A program made the position numbers and the translations under genes. Source: Shewanella algae (GTDB lineage: Bacteria > Pseudomonadota > Gammaproteobacteria > Enterobacterales > Shewanellaceae). Taken from it: 64,000 nucleotides of DNA. This document shows, in pieces, positions 44,601 through 51,020 of the stretch. The stretch is taken from NCBI RefSeq assembly GCF_009183365.2, contig NZ_CP068230.1:1765001-1829000 (forward strand). The letters are read 5' to 3'. The first letter of the stretch is position 1; each line of letters opens with the position of its first letter. The notes under the pieces are model-generated. The model saw only the letters and a list, made by a program, of their open reading frames with translations. It had not been told where the DNA came from and ran no database searches.

Positions 44601-45169
44601 TGCGCAGTGAAGGGCAGGGCTATATCCATTATCAGAAGGGCTCGGTGATCATGATGGGGATCCGTGACCGCCTGGGTGAAGAACGGCTCAATGCCAATTT
44701 GAAGGCATTCCTTGAGCGCTACAAGTTCCGCGGCGATCCTTTCCCGACCACTCTGGACCTGCTCAGCTATCTAAAGCGGGATACGGACGGCGCCGAGGCG
44801 CGTTTCATTGAGGACTCCTTCTCTGAAATTAGCCTCTATGACCTGCGTCTGACCGAGGCCAAGGTAACCGAAACGCCGGAAGGCCAGTTTAGAGTCAGTC
44901 TGGATATCTATGCCCAACGCCGGGTCGCTTCAGAGAAGGGCGCTGAGCAGGAAGTACCGCTGGACGAGTGGATTGATATAGGCGCCTTCAAGGTCAACCC
45001 GGACAAGCTCAAACAGGATGATCAGGTGTTGTCGCTGCACAAATATCGGCTCAAGAGCGGAGAGAATCATCTCGAACTGGTACTGAGCGAAAAACCTGCC
45101 TATGTCGGGGTTGATCCCTTCATCAAGTTGGTGGACCGGGACTCGGAAGATAATATTTTCAAGCTCTGA
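41612..45169 (+). CDS. ABC permease fused to an M1-family aminopeptidase domain
   Basis: 1185 residues. The N-terminal half (about 1-600) has two groups of ABC-2-type membrane segments separated by a soluble loop with TRKKDKRAGKQ. From about 640 the protein turns soluble and ends in an M1 gluzincin domain: HEVAHQWWGH at 927-936, with the third zinc ligand Glu in SAVISESLSQYSALM. The GAMEN exopeptidase motif is not recognisable (the matching region reads FANTVPYSERIGF), so cleavage may be altered. Start: ATG at 41612 with GAGGA upstream; the open frame runs further back into the ATPase gene. With that ATPase it should form a transporter carrying its own outward-facing peptidase. Confidence 0.87.
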   Translation: MFVSMLRFEWRYYLRQPSFYVVSLLLFLISFLSIVSNNVQIGGGGEVLKNSPFSIAQTLLIMSFISMFAVVNFVGSTAVRNQQHGMEELIYSKPLTPLAYQLGRFFGSYLVVMAVFSMVPLAMWLGSFMPWVDASRFGENRLSYYLLPLLLLAAPSLLLISALFYAMASRFRSMMGLYLTAVALLIIYNLTGELASQPQFRTLAAMLDPFALRTFADVTRYWTIAEKNTQLVELTGVMLSNRAMWLSLAVILLLVAKVWRQPTLTRKKDKRAGKQSATPALQPLQQLSRASSPSTSAQFKARVGFEIRQVLYTAPFVILGLLTVFNLVGPMFGDFGWYGTSNWPLTQDMVDNIAGATGLLMVIVLIYYSAEIVWRERNSGMGDIVDSLPVPNLVFWTSKLVAVVLVMALLYLLATLTTITFQLIKGQYNLELAQYAIRLGFYYLLPLLMSAVLAFFFQVLSPNKYAGMGLFVAYYLTTFVMASWGFGHSLYNFGASPYLAYSDMNGYGWGLLSHSLYMLYWGGFSLLLFVLGYGLYHRGPKQSLKHRFALLGGQLGAKGRLLAAFGVLLFVASGSYLFYQTKVVNHYYTNDEETDLRADYEKKFKQYASLPVLTTTAVKADIDIYPESRRIEADIKLDWVNKQDKPISKLLVSLPSHTRAEDLSITLPGATLGEFDDKFNVSWLVFDKPLPPGEKISGRIHLIRETQGVEESNFDLSVVENGTFINNIELLPQFGYQEGYELSDRHEREKRGLEDKPRANKLEDTRFYRQNFFGVDGDFIDFEATVSTSGQQMALVPGYLQRQWRENGRNFFHYKMDSPMVNFYSILSGRFEVDRQQYKGIVIEVYYHSAHYWNVERMIESVKDSIDYYTQAFGPYQHKQLRIVEFPGYRSFAQSFANTVPYSERIGFITDLRNSDNIDPVYYVTAHEVAHQWWGHQVGAADVQGSAVISESLSQYSALMVMEHKYGPQMLRRFLKYELDRYLRGRSSESKGEQPLLRSEGQGYIHYQKGSVIMMGIRDRLGEERLNANLKAFLERYKFRGDPFPTTLDLLSYLKRDTDGAEARFIEDSFSEISLYDLRLTEAKVTETPEGQFRVSLDIYAQRRVASEKGAEQEVPLDEWIDIGAFKVNPDKLKQDDQVLSLHKYRLKSGENHLELVLSEKPAYVGVDPFIKLVDRDSEDNIFKL

Positions 45170-45198
45170 TCCTTTAACGGCCTACTTGGCTATTTGAC

Positions 45199-45233
45199 AA
45201 AACGCCCCGCAAACCTGATTGCGGGGCGTTTTT
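45199..45233 (+). terminator. Terminator after the permease/M1 gene
   Basis: AACGCCCCGC / GCGGGGCGTT stem, 10 bp, followed by TTT. Confidence 0.9.
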
Positions 45234-45437
45234 ACATTTATGAACTCAGCGACTGTCTCAGGCGGGTTGCCATTCATCACCCCGGCACTCCGGGCTCGAC
45301 TATAGTTTATGGATATGGCCAGTCGATTACCGCCTAACCTGACTCGCCATAGAATCACTATGCTATCGCCAATCCGGTTGGTACTCGAACGGCTGACAGC
45401 GCTTTGAGTGACTCAAACTTCTATAAGGAATGGGATT

Positions 45438-45743
45438 ATGTCTATGGTCAGTGCCAAAGAGTTTGCCGACTGGCTTTATAAGCGTTTCGAGCAGGTAGAG
45501 CATGGGGTCAGCATGAGCCGTGAGGATATCAACCAGCTTACCGGCAGGCAGAATTTCTCCATGGTGTTTGTCCATGATATCCACTATGAATTGATGCAGC
45601 ACGGCATGGCATTTGTGACAGATACCTCCCGGGAACAGTTCTTCCTGGTGCGTGTCTGTCCCATGCCCTGGCGGCAACAACTGGAGCAGCAATTTGACAA
45701 GGAGATCTTCAATAACGTTATCTCCATCAATATGTCCCGCTGA
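45438..45743 (+). CDS. Hypothetical protein, 101 residues
   Basis: Not recognised. Soluble, no signal peptide. The N-terminal half is helical (EFADWLYKRFEQVEHGVSMSREDINQLTG) and the C-terminal half mixed, with MVFVHDIHYELMQHGMAFVTD, FFLVRVCPMPW and FNNVISINMSR. ATG at 45438 lies 7 bp after AAGGAA. Another ATG at 45444 (MVSAKEF) is also possible, because the leader here is a near copy of the one at 48512-48540, where the start falls just after the shared segment. Stands alone between a terminator and the phosphomutase gene. Confidence 0.7.
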   Translation: MSMVSAKEFADWLYKRFEQVEHGVSMSREDINQLTGRQNFSMVFVHDIHYELMQHGMAFVTDTSREQFFLVRVCPMPWRQQLEQQFDKEIFNNVISINMSR

Positions 45744-45853
45744 AATAGTTGCACCTATCTGTTTGTAAGTCACAGGTGTTATAAAAGCCGGGAGCCCGCT
45801 CTACAAGAGTTCTCATTGCCGCTGCATACTAGCCATACTGATGGCAAAGGGCT

Positions 45854-45883
45854 GACTTAAGTAGGAGGGCCTACTTTAAAGTC
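45854..45883. other. Long imperfect palindrome upstream of the phosphohexomutase gene
   Basis: GACTTAAGTAGG (45854-45865), loop AGGG, and CCTACTTTAAAGTC (45870-45883) form a stem of 12 pairs with a two-base bulge, about 93 bp before the gene. Could be an operator or an RNA hairpin in the leader. Confidence 0.5.
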
Positions 45884-45975
45884 CGAACAAAATCATAAAA
45901 TTAATGCAAATTCACTTGTCGCGGACCTGAGTTTTTCTTACTTTGGAATGAAACTGATTGTCAAAGAGGCCACCT

Positions 45976-47697
45976 ATGAATACTCATCTGGAGCTGCAAC
46001 TGAAACATTGGCTGGACATAGATCCCGACCCTAAAACCCGGGATGAGCTGTTGAGTCTTAAAGCCGAAGGTAATGAAACTGAATTGGCCGCCCGCTTTGC
46101 CGGCCGTTTGGCCTTCGGCACCGCCGGTCTCAGGGGCGTGGTCGGCGCCGGTCCAATGCGGATGAACCGTTTGGTTATCCGCCAAACCACAGCGGGCCTG
46201 GGGCAGTATCTGCTCGCCCAGGTTAAAGATGCCGCCAGCCGCGGTGTGGTGATAGGTTTCGATGGCCGCCATGATTCACGTACCTTCGCCCATGATGCCG
46301 CCAGCGTGTTGACCGCCATGGGGATTAAGGTGCGACTCACCGCCAAAGTGGCCGCCACGCCGCTGGTAGCCTTTGGGGTGAAACACTTTGAAGCTGCCGC
46401 CGGCATCGTAGTGACCGCCAGCCATAACCCGCCGCAATACAATGGCTACAAGGTCTATTGGGGTAACGGCGCGCAGATCATTCCGCCACATGACTCAGGT
46501 ATTGCTGCCTGCATAGATAAGGCTGCCAACGAAGAGCTGCCTTGGCTGGAGCAGAGTGAAGCCACCAAGCAGGGCAAACTTATCTGGCTGCAGGATGATT
46601 TCTATCAGGACTATCGCCGCGGTGTGTTCCATGCCGATGTCTTGCAGCACAAAACGGCGCCCGAAAGGGTGAGCCTGGCCTATACCGCCATGCATGGTGT
46701 TGGCGCAGAAATGGCCAAGACAGTGCTCAAGGATGCCGGTTTTACTCAGGTTTATTCTGTCGCTGCCCAGGAAAAACCGGACGGTGACTTCCCAACGGTT
46801 AAGTTCCCCAACCCGGAAGAGAAGGGCGCCATGGATCTGGTGATCGCCGAGGCCAAGCAGCATCAGGCGCTGCTGGCCTGTGCCAACGATCCGGATGCCG
46901 ACAGGCTGGCGGTAGCAGTGCGCCGTGATGATGGTGAGTACCAAATGCTCACCGGCGATCAGGTGGGGGCCTTGCTGGGCCACTATCTATTGTCCAAGGC
47001 GCCGGCCAATCAGCGTCTACTGGGAACCACCATAGTCTCTTCAACCTTGCTCTCCAAAATCGCCAAGGCCAAGGGCGGTGAGTTTTATACCACGCTCACA
47101 GGTTTCAAGTGGCTCACCAATGTTGGTATGCAGCGCCAGAGCGACAGCAATAAATTCCTGTTCGCCTATGAAGAGGCGCTGGGCTATACAGTGGGCAGCA
47201 TGGTGTGGGATAAGGACGGCCTGTCGGCGCTGGTGGCTTTTGCCCAGCTGACGGCCGAGCTGGCTGCACAGGACAAAACCATCTGGGACAGACTGGAAGA
47301 ACTCTATCGCGACTATGGTTTACACCTCAATACTCAGGTGAGCATAGCGCTCAAGCCGGGGACGCCGGATATCGGGGCCCATCTGCGGGCCAATCCTCCC
47401 GAGTCCATTGCGGGCATGGCGGTATTGGTGACCGAGGATCTCAAATCGGCCGAGCGGCGTTACGCCGATGGGCGGCGGGAGATCATCGAATTACCGGCCA
47501 GTGATGTGCTGACCTTCCACCTTGAAGGCGGTGCCCGGGTGATAGTGCGGCCTTCGGGAACCGAGCCCAAGATCAAGTGTTATTACGAGGTGGTTGAGCC
47601 TATGCAGGCAAGCGACAGCCTGGCAGATGCCGAAAGCCGGGCCAGAGCCGCGCTGGATGCCTTCGTCAGCGGCCATCAGGCGTCACTGCCCAAGTAA
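45976..47697 (+). CDS. Phosphoglucomutase/phosphomannomutase family enzyme
   Basis: 573-residue alpha-D-phosphohexomutase that moves phosphate between C1 and C6 of a sugar phosphate. Visible: GTAGLRG near the N-terminus (sugar/phosphate loop), the phosphoserine loop TASHNPPQYNGYK, the magnesium loop NDPDADRLAVAV, the sugar-binding loop EEALGYTVG and the phosphate loop RPSGTEPKIK. Length fits the PGM2-like group. The ATG at 45976 with AGAGG upstream is preferred over a TTG 18 bp earlier. Glucose, mannose or pentose preference cannot be set. Confidence 0.92.
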   Translation: MNTHLELQLKHWLDIDPDPKTRDELLSLKAEGNETELAARFAGRLAFGTAGLRGVVGAGPMRMNRLVIRQTTAGLGQYLLAQVKDAASRGVVIGFDGRHDSRTFAHDAASVLTAMGIKVRLTAKVAATPLVAFGVKHFEAAAGIVVTASHNPPQYNGYKVYWGNGAQIIPPHDSGIAACIDKAANEELPWLEQSEATKQGKLIWLQDDFYQDYRRGVFHADVLQHKTAPERVSLAYTAMHGVGAEMAKTVLKDAGFTQVYSVAAQEKPDGDFPTVKFPNPEEKGAMDLVIAEAKQHQALLACANDPDADRLAVAVRRDDGEYQMLTGDQVGALLGHYLLSKAPANQRLLGTTIVSSTLLSKIAKAKGGEFYTTLTGFKWLTNVGMQRQSDSNKFLFAYEEALGYTVGSMVWDKDGLSALVAFAQLTAELAAQDKTIWDRLEELYRDYGLHLNTQVSIALKPGTPDIGAHLRANPPESIAGMAVLVTEDLKSAERRYADGRREIIELPASDVLTFHLEGGARVIVRPSGTEPKIKCYYEVVEPMQASDSLADAESRARAALDAFVSGHQASLPK

Positions 47698-47728
47698 CCT
47701 ACTGCCCGGAAAACCGCTGAGAAGATAG

Positions 47729-47756
47729 AAAAAGGCCCGCACTGCGGGCCTTTTGT
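47729..47756 (+). terminator. Terminator of the phosphohexomutase gene
   Basis: AAAAGGCCCGC / GCGGGCCTTTT stem with a four-base loop. Confidence 0.9.
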
Positions 47757-47928
47757 CGTTTTGATCTGCTTATTCCCATGCGAATTTTATTGGTGTTTTC
47801 GCTCAGACTACTGACAACAGGTTGTCAGCAGCACCCGTGCATACTTGTTTTCGTCCTGAGAGCCAAGCTTGTCAGGACGGCGGAGGATGGTCCTCCTGCC
47901 ACAACTGAATCAACATGGAGATGTGAAA

Positions 47929-48312
47929 ATGTCAGCAGAAATCCCTTTGGTCTGGAGTGAGATCCCGGTTGCCGATATGGCTCGCGCCAAGCGTTTTTAT
48001 CAAGAGGTGCTGGGGCTGCACTGCAGCGAAGACCCTATGCCTGAGTGTGAGTATGTCAGCGTCAGCCGCACCAGTGGTGATACCGCTTGCTTTGGGCTGA
48101 TTAAACACCCGCAGATGGCCCCTTCAATGACGGCATCCGTGGTTTACCTCCACCTGGGTGACAAGCTGGGTACCACCATAGGTCAGCTGGAAGCACAGGG
48201 TGTGCAAATCCTCTTGCCACCCATGCCCATCAAGGAAGGTGAATGCGGCTATTGTGCCCAAATAGCCGATTCCGAAGGCAACCGACTTGGCTTGTGGGCC
48301 ATGCAGTTGTAA
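47929..48312 (+). CDS. VOC-family protein
   Basis: 127 residues in two VOC modules (PLVWSEIPVADMARAKRFYQ; then CGYCAQIADSEGNRLGLWAMQ). The first metal-ligand position is not a His (VWSEIPV), so a classical glyoxalase I site is absent, as in many PhnB/YjdN-like or antibiotic-binding VOC proteins. The ATG at 47929 has GGAG 9 bp upstream; the open frame runs 60 bp further back without a start signal. A modest hairpin (GACCGAC / GTCGGTC, 48337-48355) follows. The WYL regulator downstream may control it. Confidence 0.8.
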   Translation: MSAEIPLVWSEIPVADMARAKRFYQEVLGLHCSEDPMPECEYVSVSRTSGDTACFGLIKHPQMAPSMTASVVYLHLGDKLGTTIGQLEAQGVQILLPPMPIKEGECGYCAQIADSEGNRLGLWAMQL

Positions 48313-48336
48313 GCTCAGCGCTGTTATCTTTATCGG

Positions 48337-48358
48337 GACCGACGCAATGTCGGTCTTT
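48337..48358 (+). terminator. Weak terminator after the VOC gene
   Basis: GACCGAC (48337-48343) and GTCGGTC (48349-48355) with a five-base loop, followed by TTT. Confidence 0.55.
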
Positions 48359-48540
48359 GCTTGAATGAATACCATAGCGCATAGGCGTTTACTCAGCCGG
48401 CAAGAATGAAAGGGTGGCCGGCTAGTAGGGCAATGCATGGTGTATAGGGATAAATCGTCATTGGTCTGTGCTGTAAGCCAGGCGTTTCAAGCCAAACTTT
48501 GGAATTCAAATCAAACATCTATAAGGAATGGTATTAAGTC

Positions 48541-49248
48541 ATGCGCCGCGCCGACCGTTTGTTTCAGATAGTGCAGATCCTGCGCCACCGCCGTTTGACC
48601 ACTGCGGCCGTATTGGCCGAGCGCCTGGAAGTCTCTGTCAGAACCATCTACCGGGATATTCAGGATCTCTGTCTCAGTGGTATCCCCATCGAAGGGGAGG
48701 CCGGGCTTGGCTATCTGCTGCGTCAGGAGGTGAGTGTCCCACCGCTGATGTTCAATGAGGCCGAACTGGAAGCGATTCAACTGGGGATCCGCATGGTGCA
48801 GACCTGGGGCGGCAATGAGCTGGGCAAGGCGGCCAAACAGGCGCTTATCAAGGTCGAAGCCGTGGTGCCTGAGCGTTTGCGGGCGCTGCAGAGTTTGATG
48901 TTCTCACCGGACTTTTATCTGGATCAGCAAGAGTTTGTTTATCTTGACCCACTGCGTATCGCCGCCAGGCTGCGCCACTTTGTGTTGCTCGACTATCAGG
49001 ATGTAAAAGGCAGCGCCAGTCAGCGCAAAATAAGGCCGCTGGCTATCTACTTTTGGCGCGGCACCTGGACCTTGTTGGCCTGGTGTGAACTGAGAGACGA
49101 CTTTCGCTCCTTTCGGGTCGACCGTATCGTTAATCTGTCACAGTTGCCGGAGCGTTTCCCCATTACCCCGGGCCAGGAGATGGAGGACTTTGTCCGCCGT
49201 ATGGAGGATGACTATCAAAGACAGGAGCAAAGCCAGGGCGAAAGCTGA
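48541..49248 (+). CDS. YafY-type HTH/WYL-domain transcriptional regulator
   Basis: 235 residues. N-terminal winged helix (RADRLFQIVQILRHRRLTTAAVLAERL...VRTIYRDIQDLCLSG) and a C-terminal WYL domain (FVLLDYQDVKGSASQRKIRPLAIYFWRGTWTLLAWCELRDDFRSFRVDRI) that senses a ligand, often a nucleic acid or nucleotide. AAGGAA lies 12 bp before the ATG, a long spacing. Its leader is a near copy of that at 45414-45442. Target genes unknown; neighbouring VOC and NIPSNAP genes are candidates. Confidence 0.88.
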   Translation: MRRADRLFQIVQILRHRRLTTAAVLAERLEVSVRTIYRDIQDLCLSGIPIEGEAGLGYLLRQEVSVPPLMFNEAELEAIQLGIRMVQTWGGNELGKAAKQALIKVEAVVPERLRALQSLMFSPDFYLDQQEFVYLDPLRIAARLRHFVLLDYQDVKGSASQRKIRPLAIYFWRGTWTLLAWCELRDDFRSFRVDRIVNLSQLPERFPITPGQEMEDFVRRMEDDYQRQEQSQGES

Positions 49249-49319
49249 TCTTACTGACGCTTGACCGACAGGGCGCCGGCGTGAAAAGCCAACTTTGAAC
49301 ATTCAAAATGTCAGTTCCC

Positions 49320-49775
49320 CTAAGACATTATTCCTTGCTCCCGCAACAGGTAAGCTATCAAATCTTTCAGGTAATCAAAGCTTTCAAAGGTTTCCCGTAA
49401 GTCGAAAAAATTCACTACCCGGTATTCGGCACTGGGGAGGTGAAACACTATGCTGTCCAGGTTGCCTTCATGGCCCAGCTGTAAAAAGTCATCCTGCTCC
49501 AGGCTGCAGTGCAATAGTTCGTCGATTGAGTTAAGGGTGACATTGTTAATTTGGATGCCATTGGCATACCTGAGCAAATCCAAATAGTCGCTGGGCAGTA
49601 AATCTGGTGGAATCGACTCCCAGACATTAAGCAACTGATCGATTTGCGCCTCTGTTGCCGGTGGATTGCAGTATAAATCGTCTTGGTACTTCTTCAGCAT
49701 CCTCAGCGTATCAAGCAAACTATCCAAACTATCCAAACTATCGAGTCCTTTTATTGTTTCACTCATTTGCGCCAT
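49320..49775 (-). CDS. SUKH/YrhA-like protein
   Basis: 151 residues. LLPSDYLDLLRYANGIQINNVTLNSIDELL and the C-terminal FDLRETFESFDYLKDLIAYLL follow the layout of YrhA-type members of the SUKH superfamily, many of which are immunity proteins to secreted toxins. The start is uncertain: ATG at 49775 or 49766; the frame stays open to 49955, inside the GNAT gene. The N-terminus carries LDS-LDS-LDS, coded by a 9-bp tandem repeat (CAAACTATC on the plus strand, 49717-49743). No toxin gene is adjacent. Assignment is by pattern only. Confidence 0.6.
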   Translation of the reverse strand: MAQMSETIKGLDSLDSLDSLLDTLRMLKKYQDDLYCNPPATEAQIDQLLNVWESIPPDLLPSDYLDLLRYANGIQINNVTLNSIDELLHCSLEQDDFLQLGHEGNLDSIVFHLPSAEYRVVNFFDLRETFESFDYLKDLIAYLLREQGIMS

Positions 49776-49833
49776 AGCTTCACCGGCACCAAACAGCCGA
49801 TACCATTCTGCGCTGCCTGATGCAGAGCCATGG

Positions 49834-50379
49834 TCAGTCGCTGACCAGTCGCCCATAGAGCGCCGAATCTGAAATAACACCATTGATTTGCCAGCGCTGG
49901 CGCAGCAAACCTTCCCGGATGAAGCCGAGTTTATCCAGAGCCTTGGCCGATGCACTGTTGCCGGGATCTATCTCGGCCTCGATGCGTCTGAGTTTAAGCG
50001 TGTTGAAGCCATAGTCGATAAGGGCTTCGCCGGCCTCTTGAATATAGCCTTTGCCCCAAGCGGCTTTGCCCAGGCCAAAACCTATCTCAGCCCGTTTGGA
50101 GCCGCTGTCATAGCTGAACAACATGCATTTCCCCAGCAGCTCACAGGTATCCCGCTGGAATATGCCAAGGGTGATGCCCTCTTGCCTGGTCATGCCTTGT
50201 TTGGCGGCAGAGATAAAATCCAGCGCGTCGCTGCTATGGGTCCAGGGAGCGGTATTCCAGTATTTCATCACTTCGGGATCGGAAAATATCGCCAGCAGGG
50301 CATCGGCATCCTGCACTTGCAGCGGCCGCAGCCTGAGTCTCGAAGTCTCGAGTGTCGGGGCAAACAAGCTTGAAGGCAT
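49834..50379 (-). CDS. RimJ/RimL-type GNAT N-acetyltransferase
   Basis: 181 residues. ETSRLRLRPLQVQDADALLAIFSDPEVMKYW is the typical start of the ribosomal-protein acetyltransferase group. The acetyl-CoA loop is IGFGLGKAAWGKGYIQEAGEAL, and the end shows the NSASAKALDKLGF pattern. It transfers acetyl from CoA to an amine, probably a protein N-terminus or small amine. It lies 11 bp after the NIPSNAP gene on the same strand, so probably cotranscribed. Confidence 0.88.
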   Translation of the reverse strand: MPSSLFAPTLETSRLRLRPLQVQDADALLAIFSDPEVMKYWNTAPWTHSSDALDFISAAKQGMTRQEGITLGIFQRDTCELLGKCMLFSYDSGSKRAEIGFGLGKAAWGKGYIQEAGEALIDYGFNTLKLRRIEAEIDPGNSASAKALDKLGFIREGLLRQRWQINGVISDSALYGRLVSD

Positions 50380-50390
50380 CTTCGTTCTCC

Positions 50391-50696
50391 TTAACCGAGC
50401 ACTGGCCGAAAGAAGCTGCGCTCATAACTTTCAATGCAGTCGGTTTGTTCGGCAAATACCAGCGCCGCCTGACACTCAGGGTCGTCTTTGGCTCGATTGC
50501 GATAGCTTTCGTATTCTGCCAGGCTCGGGAAGGTGAACAGAGCCAGGGCGATATTACTGGCACCCTCGCTCGGCAGAAAATAACCATTATGGGTGCCGCC
50601 GAACTTTTCCACCAAGGGGATCCACATTTTGGCGTAGCGTTCAAATTCGGCCAGTTGCTTGGGTTTGATGACGTATTTGATATAGCAGGTGATCAC
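50391..50696 (-). CDS. NIPSNAP-family protein
   Basis: 101-residue ferredoxin-like (dimeric alpha/beta barrel) protein. The start xITCYIKYVIKPKQLAEFERYAKMW and the HNGYFLPSEGASNIALALFTFPSLAEYESYR block are characteristic. Translation starts at GTG. Bacterial members have no settled function. First gene of a short minus-strand unit with the GNAT gene. Confidence 0.82.
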   Translation of the reverse strand: MITCYIKYVIKPKQLAEFERYAKMWIPLVEKFGGTHNGYFLPSEGASNIALALFTFPSLAEYESYRNRAKDDPECQAALVFAEQTDCIESYERSFFRPVLG

Positions 50697-51020
50697 AGTT
50701 TTCGAGTCCTTTGATTTTGGGGGAAGTGCTTGGGATTAACCGCCCGGCCAATTCCTTGAAGCCGGCCTTCTATGCCGGATGCTGAGTCGGCTGAATCGCG
50801 TCTACTTTTGTCAGCCGGGTGTTAAAAGGAGTGCTAGAGACTAACCCAGGTTTTGCTTGTTAAGCAAGTGGGTGACTTGGGAGCAACAGAGTAGCTTTTA
50901 ATTAAGAATCATCGGCTTGAAGGATTAACTTGAAAGATGTCAGCCCAGGCTATATGGCGGTTTCCCGGGCCGACATGGAGTTTGGGCGGAAGGCGTTATC
51001 CTTTCACCCAAACTCTGTTT
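50697..51020. other. Intergenic, 324 bp
   Basis: Between the start of the NIPSNAP gene and the end of the TonB receptor gene. GAGTTTGGGCG (about 50981-50991) and CACCCAAACTC (about 51007-51017) form a hairpin just after the receptor stop and may end its message, though the T-tract is poor. TTTTAATTAAGAATC near 50896 is an AT-rich patch. No gene seen. Confidence 0.45.
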
